This document shows positions 38,301 to 48,154 of a stretch of DNA of 64,000 nt, one piece after another. Made by a program: the position numbers and the translations under genes. This DNA comes from Botryococcus braunii. Taxonomy: Eukaryota; Chlorophyta; Trebouxiophyceae. The notes under the pieces are model-generated. The model searched no databases and was not told the DNA's origin. It was given only the letters and a program-made list of their open reading frames with translations. How positions within the stretch are numbered: the first letter of the stretch is position 1; every line of letters begins with the position of its first letter. The stretch is from NCBI GenBank assembly GCA_002005505.1, contig MVGU01001026.1:68501-132500 (forward strand), in the 5' to 3' direction.

Positions 38301-38495
38301 GTCGGGTTATGGTGCAGGTTGGAAGGTTTATGTACGGAAGATGTTTGCGAGCTTGCACGCAAGTGCCGAGATGATGATCCAGCACAGCGGCCCACAGCCA
38401 GAGAAATCTTGAATATCTTGGATCCAGAATCTTTACGTAACGGTAAACGGTTACCGTCGCAGAGCTTAGCTGGGCAAGCATCTGAGCCGGCATAA
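25827..38495 (+). CDS. Receptor-like kinase with Cys-rich ectodomain (seventeen exons)
   Basis: Exons: 25827-25891, 26075-26280, 26553-26725, 27234-27498, 27886-28143, 28752-28988, 29454-29593, 30236-30445, 31577-31912, 33236-33379, 33697-33861, 34208-34360, 35077-35192, 35814-36116, 36690-36782, 37224-37349, 38318-38495; all GT-AG, 1055 aa. Exon 1 is a signal peptide ([15 protein letters not shown]). Exon 4 recalls beta-prism/jacalin-like lectins ([17 protein letters not shown]), weakly. Exons 5 and 6 are Cys-rich modules. Exon 8 holds the transmembrane helix (about 464-483) followed by KKMRRR. The kinase (about 720-1040) shows [12 protein letters not shown] (Lys748), [11 protein letters not shown] (Asp914), DVG in place of DFG (Asp931) and WAAPE, which suggests an active TKL-like Ser/Thr kinase. 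Least certain are exons 2-3, the start of exon 6 (28752 or 28785) and the start of exon 14. The ligand is unknown. Confidence 0.8.
26778..26848. repeat. Imperfect hairpin, 22-bp arms
   Basis: Arms at 26778-26799 and 26827-26848 are reverse complements with one mismatch. The 27-bp loop also pairs partly. It lies in the intron after exon 3 of the receptor-kinase gene and could be a MITE-like remnant. Confidence 0.85.
27745..27816 (+). pseudogene. Decayed copy of the 5' edge of kinase-gene exon 5
   Basis: The intron end and exon start (GGTTGCGACAGCC..GACCAGAAG) resemble 27848-27910 (GGTTGTGACTGCC..GACCAGAGG), about 100 bp downstream, but the copy reaches a TAA after nine codons. It looks like a partial tandem duplication of a Cys-module exon. 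Confidence 0.65.
29881..30080 (+). repeat. (TG)n/(CG) compound microsatellite in kinase gene
   Basis: About 200 bp of alternating purine-pyrimidine sequence, TG with blocks of GCGCGC, in the intron between exons 7 and 8 of the receptor-kinase gene. All of it has Z-DNA potential. Confidence 0.97.
30544..30650 (+). mobile_element. Isolated LINE 3' tail (5'-truncated copy)
   Basis: This segment matches 54704-54812, the last coding bases and 3' UTR of the LINE at 53615-54730, with only scattered differences (offset about 24,160 bp). It therefore looks like an extremely 5'-truncated insertion in the intron after kinase-gene exon 8. Confidence 0.8.
30650..31215 (+). repeat. Degenerate ~30-bp minisatellite
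   Basis: More than ten imperfect copies of a unit like TTTTGGCTACTGCTGTGGTC fill the intron between kinase-gene exons 8 and 9. It starts right after the LINE tail. Confidence 0.8.
32038..32106 (+). repeat. (TG)n with (CG)n end
   Basis: TG tract with short GCGCGC runs in the intron after kinase-gene exon 9, preceded by C-rich pyrimidine runs (31928-32000). Confidence 0.95.
35257..35316 (+). repeat. (GC)n(TG)n(GC)n tract
   Basis: A TG core flanked on both sides by GC repeats, giving a near-symmetric Z-DNA-prone block, in the intron after kinase-gene exon 13. Confidence 0.95.
35914..36003 (+). repeat. Three 30-bp repeats inside a kinase exon
   Basis: Three copies of a 30-bp unit (GTGGCCTACAAGAAAGTGAA core) lie in exon 14 and encode the 10-residue repeats [20 protein letters not shown] and [10 protein letters not shown]. 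They form an acidic insert just before the helix that leads to the catalytic loop. Confidence 0.85.
37611..37690 (+). repeat. (CA)n with CACT interruptions
   Basis: CA-rich microsatellite after a C run, in the intron between kinase-gene exons 16 and 17. Confidence 0.95.
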
Positions 38496-41135
38496 GTGTC
38501 CTCACATATGGTGGCACCCGTTATAACTATATAGCTAAATTTTCCTGGATATTGGTGTACTTGCACGATGCACATTTCATGACCTAGCTAGTTCTTCAGG
38601 TTCATTCTTGGCAGCTCTTGGAGGGATCATATGCTGGCGCTGTGTGGCCAGGCCAATTCCCCTCTTATTTGGCCTCCAATCAAGCAGGAGTTGTATCATA
38701 GCTGTTGGCCTGCATGTCGCCTCTCTTCATGTTCGTGTCAAGTTCGGCCTGCTGTTTTGTTCAAGGAACTTTCTATTGACCTCTGGCCTGTGAGAAAAGG
38801 AGGGTGTCAAGCTGAAGATGCACCTTATGTTTCTCACGTCCACAGGGGGGGAATCAACATAGTTGGGAAAGAAAACCGCTACCAATATCATTGCTGATAA
38901 GACTCTTAAGGGTGTTAGAATGCCAGCGAGCTCAAATTTTGCAAGGACATCTTGTACTATCTTGCTTTCACTAGCACTGGAAGGCAGTATGGTTGAGGTG
39001 ACAATGGGTTTCCAGCTGCTTTTCATTCCTCAGTGGTAGCACTGGGTTTATTGCCCAAAGGAACGTGTTTGCGGAAGGTGTTACTGATCCACAGATGCCA
39101 AGAGGATTTATAGGCCGACTGCATGGAAGGGAAGTGGTATACCACTGCATGGTGTAGGGTTTCATTGCTTTGCCAGCAAACATGATCATTTAGGCAAGGA
39201 GACCTGTGCCGTGGCCTACCTAGGGATGGAACGAAGTGCGGTGGCTGTGCAGCTACTGCTGTTTAGCTTAGCTATTTGGGGTTGTTGCTGTTGCATTTTT
39301 GTCATGGACCAGAGAAGCGGGTTGAAATGGAGTTTGCTTGCTGCAAAGGTTCTTGAAGTGGTTCTTGAAGTATGCCGAGGAAATTGCTTGGTATGGTCAA
39401 GTTCTACTAGCTCTGATCATGCGCTCCTCTTAAGAGCTGGGGTGCAAGGGCATCCCTGACAGGGGTAAGAGCTTGCTCATATTGTGGAGCCATGTCGCAT
39501 AGTATACCCCGAAGGTAGAACCAGATCATCTGACCATGACTTGATGGGATTCAAAGAGTATCTTTATACCATACAATAGAGTAGTTTCCTTTCAGCGTAA
39601 GGCATAGCACGCACCTGAGTGTGTCCTAGCTATGCAGAGCCTCCAAGTGGGCCCATCTTTTTCTGTGGCATCTCTTTTGGTTGGCATTAGTGTCCCCAGA
39701 GCCTGGCACATGCAATCGGTTGAAGTCAGTTTAGAGTACTAATTGTGAGATGTCTTCATTGTGTTGGAACAGAGGTCCTTATGCCCCAGGGTCATTCAAC
39801 GTCTGGGGGAAACTGTAGTAATAACTGGTCCGTGTGAAGTTCAAAGAAGCGTTTCGGATCACTTATGTGGTCGTGAAGTCGTGCAAGGAGCCTGCTTGCC
39901 AATGCGCTGTACAGCGACATGTTCCCCGGCAGTCGGCTGGAAGTCACCGGGATTATCCAGGTCGACTTCTGGAGTGTAGCTGCATGCAGCAAGCCGACAG
40001 ATTCAAATGTGGAGAAGTTGACAGTCAGTGTTAAGGCAAGCAGGGCACCGGTTGCTGCTTTTGTACCCTGCAGCTGCAGCATATGCAGCAGCTTCAGGCC
40101 TCACATCTATGTACTTTAGCAGACCGTGCACTCTGTGGTTGCACGCTGGTACTTTTTCATTGGGACCGATTTCCGGTCTGGCTTCCCACAGCTAATTCCT
40201 ACGGTCATGTTGCCTCATACTGAAGTCTTTCAGTAGCACGCAGTCTACCATGGACTGCCAACGCACACTGGAGTTTTGAAGCCCCTTTGGGCAACAGGTG
40301 GGCCGCATCTTGTGGCACACAGAACGTAAGAACACCATACAGCATACCATCGTCTACATTGAGTATGTACATCATTCAATCGCAGTCCACTGTGCGTGTT
40401 GGTACTTATTGAACCCCCTAGATATTGTACGGCTAAATTTACAGAAAAACAATTAAGGGACAAGCAGGCCCTTAATTGCCGGGCCTGAGTTGCATTCTAT
40501 GTATAAGAGAGAAAGCAGCGAAGTTCTGAGATGCATGTGAGATTGACTAGAAGGTTCAGGATTTCTGGGTGCGGGAGGTCGACAACCGTGCCTAGCTGAG
40601 GAATAGAACAATGGGCGTCCTCGCCAAGCCAGGACTTTGTGTATCAGCCCGGCGGCACCGGCAACTTCATGCCGGTGAGGAATCCCAGAACGAAGTTTAG
40701 CATCCTATGGCGAGATGGCTTGGATTGCGTGATGAGTTGGAAGGAAGGGGGGGGGGGGAGTAGAACAACAATACATTGATACCGATATGGAAAACATAGA
40801 AGAACCAGCAGATCTAGGTGCAGTGTGACAGCTTGGAAGCATGTCTGCTCAGAATTTAGATGTTGGAAGGCATAAATGCCATCCTTGTAAGGAACAGACA
40901 CGTGGCATGCATATGCATGCTTTCACCATAGTTGGTCAAGCGTCACAAGGTTTGTCTTGTTGTTTCTTACATGGTCGTAAACCTTGGGATAGCTCACCGT
41001 GCAGTGATTACCCCTAACATTGCATAGGCAATTGACTACACGGCCAACACATTATACGGGGTACTGTATGTGCGCATGGAAGAAACGCTGCACAGTTGAG
41101 ATGTGGGAAGGGAAAAAAAATGGAATACCAGTACC
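38496..41135. other. No supportable gene downstream of the kinase
   Basis: About 2.6 kb. The region 39792-40119 is open on both strands and the plus-strand peptide has an OB-fold-like PGSRLEVTGII motif, but no exon chain could be built. The rest shows nothing recognisable. Confidence 0.45.
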
Positions 41136-41273
41136 AACTTTCTCTCACCCCCCCCCCCCCTCTTCGTTTCTGGCATCCCAAAGTGGATTTTTCCAACAAG
41201 ACAACATTCATAATGCTTATAGCCACCAGAAAACTCAGATCTCCTTTACAGACCCCCAGGATGTAGAGATATG

Positions 41274-41306
<33 letters not shown>

Positions 41307-42545
41307 TGTGTGGGGGGGGGGGGGACCCTATATGACAACTAGTGTCTCCGGACGTCGGGGTACCGGCGCCCGGGGGTTTGGGGCCACTGTCAGCCACTCT
41401 TTTTACCTATTGATGCTTATAGCCACCACACCTAGGAAGCCCAGGATTTTTTTTTTTTTTTTTTGGGGGGGGGGGGGGCGACACCCCACAGCGAGGGCCC
41501 TCTTTCTTCATCGAGAGCACTCTTTAAAGGACCCCTAGGGTGGTCAGAGCTGCGTCTGTGGCCATTGTCAGCCACAGATTTTAAATTCTTAATACTTATG
41601 GCCACCAAAAAACTCGGAGCTCTTTTACAGCCCCCCAGGATGTAGGGATATGGGGGTTCTTGGGGGGGGGGGGGCGGGGGGGGGGGTTGCACCATAGAGA
41701 CAACTAGGGGGGTTTGGGGAAAGGGGCGGGAAGGACACCCCACCGCGAGGTTCCTCAACACTTTATCGAGAGCGCTTGTTCATGGACCACTAGCGTGGCC
41801 ACTATCAGCCACTGCTTAATGCTCATAGCCACCACAACACTAAGAGCTCTTTCACAGACCCCCAGGATGTAGACATATGGGGTTCCCGGGGGGGGGGGGG
41901 GGGGGAAGGCAACTCTAGAGACAACTAGTGTCTCCGGGGGCTGGGGGACCGGCACTCGGGGGAGTTTGAGGTCACAGTCAGCCACTCTTTTCACCTATTC
42001 ATACATATACCCACCACTCTGACATCTTTTACAGCCAGCGGATTGAGATTGGGTTTTTTGTTTTTTTTTTTTTTTTTTGGGTTGGCGGGGGGGACCTCAT
42101 AGCGAGGGTCTTCAACACTTTATCGAGCGCGCTCTTTTAAGGACCACTAGGGAGATCAGAACTGGGTCTGTGGCCACTGTCAGCCACTGAATTTTATTCT
42201 TCATGCTTACAGCAAAGGGAGGGGAGGGGGGGGGGGGCAATAGCGACAACTAGTGTCTCCGGCCGTCACGCCGGAGGACCGGCGCCCGGGGGTTGGGGCC
42301 CACTGTCAGCCACTCTTTGTACCTGTTGATACTTATAACCACCACAACTATGACCTCTTTTACAGACCCCCAGGGGATTGAGATTGGGGTTGTGGGGAGG
42401 GGGGGGGGGGGGGAGGGACCACCCCACTGTGAGGGTCCTCAACACTTTATCGCACCACTATGAAGATCAGAGCTGGGTCTGTGGCCACTGTCAGCCACTA
42501 ATTTTAATTCTTTGTGCTTATAGCCACCAAAACACTCAGAGCTCA
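41136..42545 (+). repeat. Satellite array, ~180-bp monomers with T and G homopolymers
   Basis: At least eight diverged monomers share the blocks CACTGTCAGCCACT, GCTTATAGCCACCA, CTCTTTTACAGACCCCCAGG and CTCAACACTTTATCGAG. The anchor block recurs near 41215, 41414, 41597, 41820, 41999, 42203 (partial), 42329 and 42514. Most monomers contain a long G run, often preceded by a T run of 18-27 bp. Two monomer types seem to alternate, one with GACAACTAGTGTCTCCGG. No coding capacity. Confidence 0.9.
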
Positions 42546-43138
42546 TGGAACGGCATGGAACGTCTGATATACCTACCTCCAAGGGGCTAAGTCAAGGGGT
42601 CGGCTGACATACAGATTGGGGCCGGGGACCCCGTGTGGCCACCACGGGTTACCCTTGTACGCGGGCTGCACTTGGCATGCACAATCCGTGGTGGTACAAA
42701 CGCAGCGGGCTTGGAGACAATGGTCTCGTTCCCCCTCAGCACATTTACGAACTGGACGGCAACCCTTGCTCAATGATCGACGGCATGTCGGCAATTTGGC
42801 TCAACATATATTGCCCCAGTCAGTTGGGAGATGCATCTCGACGAGGCGCACGTCATCGAGGCGACGCCACCTGTCTGGCACTACTTCTTCATCGACCTCC
42901 CTCGCCAACTGTTGGCGGAACTCCTGAAGTCACCCTCCGCCCATAATCCCCAATTGTGGCCACAACGCCGACCCTCACTCTCACCCGGGTCTCGCCCTCT
43001 CGAGACACAGCCACCCACATGGCTGACGACATGCCACGGCCATACTGCAGCCATGTCTCTTACACCCCGGCCAGGCATCTGGGAATCTCTCATGTGGTCA
43101 ACAACAACCGGTGGGATAGGGGACAGTTCCAACTTGCG
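42546..43138 (+). other. Possible upstream remnant of the GIY-YIG element
   Basis: The plus strand reads open from 42635 to about 42835 and then, after a one-base frame change, from 42831 onward (peptides GLGDNGLVPPQHIYELDG and HLDEAHVIEATPPVWHYFF). This looks like a decayed coding region continuous with the next feature. I cannot assign it to a family. Confidence 0.35.
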
Positions 43139-43933
43139 TAATACCCATCCCTTCAGTTTCGTTTGCGCAAAGTCACACCTATGCCACACGCCGTTAGACC
43201 GGGCTCCCCTCAGTGGGTACAGATCATAAGCCGAGAAGTAGGGGTAATTCGAGCTTTTAGACAAGCTCTAGTAACCCCGGGCTCACGATGGGAGAGGAAG
43301 GAGAAACTGGCCAACATCGGGCATTAATTGTCTCCAGCGGCAAAGAACCTGGCGGGCATACTTAACAGGCATGGCTTTCCCATGCGTATAGACCTTCACA
43401 CTAAAAATGTCATTTACGTCATGTCACGTAATATTAATGTCAAGTTTCAGGGCACTAGCCAGGTATATGTTGGCTCCTCAACTAGGGGAATCAAAGAACG
43501 ATATGCTGAACACGCCGAGATGGCATGGGGCACTACTAACCGCGTGACTGATCATAGAAGGTCCAGGCTATATAAACGGATGAGTCAATTCAAGCCCAGT
43601 GATTTAGCCTGCATCCCCATCCACACTTTCGAAGTTCAGCCAGGCCAGGATTGGAGGGCGGTGTCCTGACCCTTAGAACATCGGTGCATTCACATACTCC
43701 AGGCTCACGCCTCTGCGGTGGCACTTAATACTGTGTGGCCCGAAGGCCGGTGCTATATTCCCCAAAATCCGGTCTTCGACCCCTTACAGTATTGTTTCAC
43801 AAGAAACGGGGATAAAAATGACCCAACGGATTTCTTCCATCCCCGGAGATACCGAGATTATGTGCGCCAGTTGGACGCTTTAGCAAATTTTGCGGGACGG
43901 GGCTACAACGAAAACTGGTTCCAGGACCACTAA
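43139..43933 (+). pseudogene. Broken ORF with GIY-YIG-like endonuclease motif
   Basis: One frame is open from 43139 to 43933 apart from stops at 43325 (TAA) and 43667 (TGA). The middle part reads NVIYVMSRNINV, then QVYVGSSTRGIKERYAEH, which fits the GIY-YIG pattern: the two Tyr-containing strands, then Arg and His on the following helix. Sequence after the second stop (PLEHRCIHILQAHASAVALN, ending NENWFQDH) continues in the same frame. GIY-YIG domains close the polyprotein of Penelope-like retroelements, which would suit an isolated, decayed copy. The reverse transcriptase is not evident, so this is a guess from architecture. A read-through or a recently dead host gene is also possible. Confidence 0.45.
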
Positions 43934-45169
43934 AGTCGCTTCAGATTCTGTAACATCACATCCATGTTTGCGATTATCGGTCTGACCCCTTCAGCGGGCA
44001 TTTCGGGACCCGTATTGGCAACCCTGCAGGAGTACCTTGAAAGGGAAATCAGACGGAGGATTTTTCATCACTCGTAGGGACGGCAGGGGGTATACGTAGG
44101 GACGGCAGGGGGTCGAACGTAGGCGCATGACGGTGGCTATATAGAATTCCCAGTTGTGGGATATAGTGAAACCTCAACAACTGTTTACACTAGACCTAAT
44201 GGAGATGTTGCCACCAGCTTTACACCATTGCCATCTCTTAGTCGCGTTTATCCACACCCTACCTCTTCATAGGAGTGTGTGTAGTAAAAGAGCGTTTTCT
44301 TCAAAAACAATCCTTACAAGCCTTGAGAGAGAGGGCGGCGACACAGTGTGTATGTGGTCACTTGCATGATTACCAGGCGGCAGGGCATGATTACCAGGCG
44401 GCAGGGCATGATAATCATGTCATCACCGCAGACATGCGGCGTGCCGGTCACCTCCTACACGCTGTGTTAGGCGTACCAGAAGAAATTGCCAGTAGGGTGG
44501 TTGGGGAACACCACCTTCACTTCTATACCATGTCTCCGTCTCCGTGTACATCCACAGGTTGCTGGGGATGATGTGGATCCATCCAGATGACGGGGTCGCC
44601 CACCACAAACCAGGAACCAATTGCATGCACATTGGTCTGTCTGTGTTTTGCTTCAAGGGCTTGGTTATGCTGGGTGGAGACAAAGAAACTTCGTGTATGT
44701 AAGGGGGCCACGGGGAGTATTGATGGTGCTTACATAATCTCGTCTCCGGGTGTGCCGGGTCATGCACACTTTAAACCTTTTGCGAAGGCACAGGAAGAAA
44801 TTGCAAAGCACAATCCTTTTTACTTTTGAGTACACTCCCCTTTCCCTCCCCCCCCCCTCTATTTATTTTATTTTATTTACTTGTTTTTTTCCGTTTTCAG
44901 CGGCTTATGCCGCGTTCCGCAGTGATGGAGGTGCGTTTTCAGGCAAGCGGCATGAATGTAATACTGTTAATTACTTGTGATCGGATCTTCCTCCGGAATT
45001 TGGGATGCAGCGGCGGGAGCGCAATCTGATAAGGTCTGGTGAGAGCGGACTGTCGTGATAAGGTGGGTCCTGCTCGACCACTGCATTCATTGATACAGAG
45101 TGGCATTTCGTGCCAGCAGATACTTTGTAACTTGCTAAGACCGTGCCCGTAACTTCAAATTCCAACACA
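43934..45169. other. Intergenic, with two short tandem duplications
   Basis: A 24-bp unit (CGTAGGGACGGCAGGGGGT core) is repeated at about 44073-44119, and a 21-bp unit (GATTACCAGGCGGCAGGGCAT) at about 44369-44410. An open stretch ending at 44829 has a GSIDGAYI peptide that faintly recalls Harbinger-type transposases; this is too weak to call. Confidence 0.4.
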
Positions 45170-46676
45170 ATGCACTCCGCTATGACGGTCACGTTGCGGA
45201 TCGCCCCTTCTTGCACACTGGCCACCGGCAGGTCAAGGGCTGCCGGTGTAGCTTCTGCAACTGCAGAGGGCCCAAAGGTCAAAGTATGTCTACAAGCATT
45301 TAAAAATCCGTTTGTGTCAATTGATTCTTTGGAAATTTGGAAGTGTGCTCTTATAAAGTTCTGCGGTCGCGTTCAGCATAGGAAGGACTGCGAGTAGTTT
45401 ACTGGCCTTGGCGTTCCGAGCTGAAATTATGGGTAATAGTGTAAAATTGTATCATGCATAACATCCATTATGGCCATTGTCTTCTCGCATGGTTTGAACA
45501 CCGGCGGGGTGGTTGTTGTTGAACACGGCCAGGTTTCAATGGATCTTCCAATTTGCTGCCAATTTTGCAGATTTACTAGCATCTCCTGAAGTTTTGGGAA
45601 AATTTGCGTAACCCCATTGTGTGTGCTGTTCCCAGAGTGCACCTTTGAGTCGTCGCGTCGTGGGATTGACCGGCATCCTGTCCGGGGCTTCTGTTCTCTC
45701 AAGTGGTAAGCACAAGACATTCAAGCTTTAATTGGTTTAACGTTTTTGGACGCCAATCTAATGCTTTTTACTAAAGTCTAGCTCAAAGACATCTGCATTT
45801 CAGGCTTTCGAGATGCGAAGGCAGAGGAAGATACTTTAGGAGAGACAATTGAGAAGTTGGAAGAAATCGAACCATTAGTGGCAGAGGTAAGATTGTGGAA
45901 CAGTGTACCTGGTTCTCATAACCACGACTTTGTACCTGTAACCTCCAGGGCAAGGGGTAGAGATTTGTCCTGCTGCATGGTGCATATCTAATTTCTACAC
46001 AGCAAGTTACACTCTGCCACCACCCATATTGGCAGACATTGTTTAAATCTTTCAACACGTTTGTTTAATGGTTGATGGTTCAGTTAATATCTTCACAAGA
46101 TAGGTTTGAGGGACAGGTCAGAGTTCACAGGGCATGTCATCCAGCAACTTTCATGCAGGGTCTAGAAGTCTACTCTTTACTGTTGCAAATGTACTGGCTG
46201 ACGGTCAAATTGCTATTTCCAAGTGCAGGAGCTGAAGGCGATTGAAGCCTCAGGAGGAGCTGGAGAAGTGAAAGAGGTCGTTGCCGACATCTTGGTAAGA
46301 CAAGCAGCCCCACACCCTGCACGCCCTTTACTTCTACATTTTTGTGTTTGGTAAGGACTGCTGCGTGTAGGTGTGTGAACTCCGGACATTGACGGCAAGT
46401 GTGATTTTGTTTCTTGACAGAATGAAGACTCCAAGAATATCTGCAGTTTTGCATTTCACAATACAATCGAACAAGTAAGATGTGCCATCTGGGTCAAAAC
46501 ATGTGTTGAACTTGGGACAATGTTGGAGCAGATGGGGTGTACATAAGGTATCATTTGCTACAACCCTGCAGAACATTGCAGTTCACGTACATCCCGATAT
46601 ATTGCAGGCCTCTCAAGCAACAGTGGCATCGATAGATATGGACTTTAGCTCTAGCCGCCCTTGGCCATGGTTCTAG
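45170..46676 (+). CDS. Putative thylakoid-lumen protein, 149 aa (six exons)
   Basis: Exons: 45170-45277, 45636-45705, 45804-45886, 46229-46294, 46421-46474, 46608-46676, all GT-AG and in phase. The N-terminus is a typical plastid transit peptide (Ser/Thr/Ala/Arg-rich, no acidic residue for 30 residues). It is followed by SRRVVGLTGILSGASVLSSG and AKA, that is, a twin arginine, a hydrophobic stretch and an A-x-A site. That is a classic Tat-type thylakoid-lumen signal, so the mature protein would be about 85 residues in the lumen. It is acidic and helical (ETIEKLEEIEPLVAEELKAI) with one Cys and ends in SSSRPWPWF. I do not recognise the family. PsaN, also lumenal and ending in aromatic residues, was considered, but its motifs are absent. 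Translation start: the ATG at 45170. Confidence 0.75.
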
Positions 46677-47726
46677 AAGTTTTGGTCAAGATGTGTGTCA
46701 TTACGGCCTTGCTGTAGCCCAGTACCAGGAACAGGATGAGCGTTTATGACGACATTCCCCTGGGTGAATGCACACATCCACTTCACCTTTAATTGGACAT
46801 GAGGTCTGCTGAAGGAAAGGCAAGGTAGGGTCAAGTGCAGGAGACCATTGTGCGCCACTTCACAATTATGAAGTGCACATGTGGGAGTAAATGAAAAGGA
46901 GGCTTGGTTGCCTTCGTTGGCTCTCTTCAGACAGGCTCAAGACAGGGAACAAGATGTCAAATAAGAGAGTTTGGTTATCGTCCCTCACAATACACCTGTG
47001 TTTAAAACAATCAGCTGTGAGGGCCCTGCTGATTGCAACATCTTGAGGCCTTTCCTATCTGAGGACTTTTGATGGCCATGGGCAAGAGACAATGTGGCAC
47101 TGCCCCACATGAAGCTGTTAGGTCCCCAGGAGTGGGAAGGCAATGGAAGCCGTGATTTCCGTCTGCTGATCGGGGATCAGAAGGGGAGCAGAAGGGCCAA
47201 ATTGTGCAAGGTGGCTGCAATAGAAATTTTGTGCTCTCTCTCAGGCCGCTGCTATCTGAACTCTTTGTCTTGAAGAACTTAATACATGGGGTTGCCCAGT
47301 GCTGTGGACACTTAGTATAACCCTCCTTTTGAACAAGCATGTAAGCGAATCTTGGTCATCTTCACTCTTCAGCTATATGTGCCTTACAGGACTGAACTAG
47401 TTATGGAGATTTCCTGTTGGTTGTCTTGTCCAGTGAGCTGAAGTGCAGGGTACTTGAAGCACCTTGCTCACTGGGACGAGTTACAGAATGGAGGAGTTAC
47501 AGAGAATGTCGACAAGCATGCGGTTGTTGGATGAGAGGGAACCATTGTTGCTAGTCAAATTTGTACTTTTTTGTGTAAAACTTTTCACACACGTCCAAAA
47601 ACTCTATTCGTCTCTAGTAGAAGAAAGAGATTGTCAACTATTACGTTTGATTCGATAAGATCATGCTTGTTAAGATTGTAGTTTGATGAGTACATTGACT
47701 CAGTACACTGCTGAAATGTTCGTCAG
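46677..47726. other. No clear gene
   Basis: A short open frame from the ATG at 47489 (MEELQRMSTSMRLLDE) might be a first exon for the duplicated exons that follow, but no good donor is visible. Otherwise unremarkable. Confidence 0.4.
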
Positions 47727-47953
47727 GAGGTCGAGACCAAGTTGAAGGCCCTGGAGAAAAAGGTGGCCCCTAGATCCCGCGTTCCCGCATGCACGATTTC
47801 TGGTGTGCGGTTAGGAAAAGCTTCACTCTTAATACTAAAGAGGTGGACAGGCTTGGGGGGGAGGCAGTTCCCCCGGGCATGCAAATTGCAGCAGCTCCCT
47901 TGATGCCGCCTCTGAAAGAGATTTAAGGACCTGCTTGCTCTATTGGCAAAGTG
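47727..47953 (+). pseudogene. Diverged copy of a terminal exon with a 79-bp insertion
   Basis: After an AG acceptor at 47726, the sequence matches the exon at 48005-48154 (EVETKLKALEKK vs EVEAKLEALEKE). The match breaks at 47762 and resumes near 47841 (VDRLGGEA vs VDTLGGEA). The inserted stretch starts GTGG, ends AG, and is flanked by AGGTGG on both sides. If it is removed as an intron, the frame continues to a TAA at 47925-47927, earlier than in copy 2. This may be a pseudo-exon or an alternative last exon. Confidence 0.6.
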
Positions 47954-48004
47954 ACACACATTCTTTTTAGGCACTTCAATACAGGAGGTTGATGGTGTGC
48001 CCAG

Positions 48005-48154
48005 GAAGTTGAGGCCAAGCTGGAGGCCTTGGAGAAGGAGGTGGACACGCTGGGTGGCGAGGCCGATCCTCTTGGGTTGACTGCTGCTGCGGCACCCCTG
48101 AAGCAGCGGCTGAAGGAGTTGGGCGATCTCATTGCATTGTTTGCCCCAAAATAA
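48005..48154 (+). CDS. Terminal exon of an unidentified coiled-coil protein
   Basis: A CCCAG acceptor precedes 49 sense codons and a TAA. The peptide is a charged amphipathic helix (EVEAKLEALEKEVDTLGGEA), an alanine-rich turn and a second helix (LKQRLKELGDLIALFAPK). The exon enters in phase 0. Upstream exons were not found; the plastid protein gene ends 1.3 kb before it. The nearby duplicated copy supports it being a real exon. Confidence 0.5.
   Translation, partial: EVEAKLEALEKEVDTLGGEADPLGLTAAAAPLKQRLKELGDLIALFAPK

Noticed and set aside
39792..40119. Open frames on both strands with an MCM/OB-like PGSRLEVTGII peptide
   Set aside because: No partner exons, no further MCM motifs, and equal openness on the other strand.
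44587..44829. Peptide GSIDGAYI reminiscent of PIF/Harbinger transposase
   Set aside because: A single short motif; no catalytic triad, terminal repeats or target-site duplication seen.
44971..45282. 103-codon minus-strand frame
   Set aside because: It is antisense to exon 1 of the lumenal-protein gene and has no splice partners.
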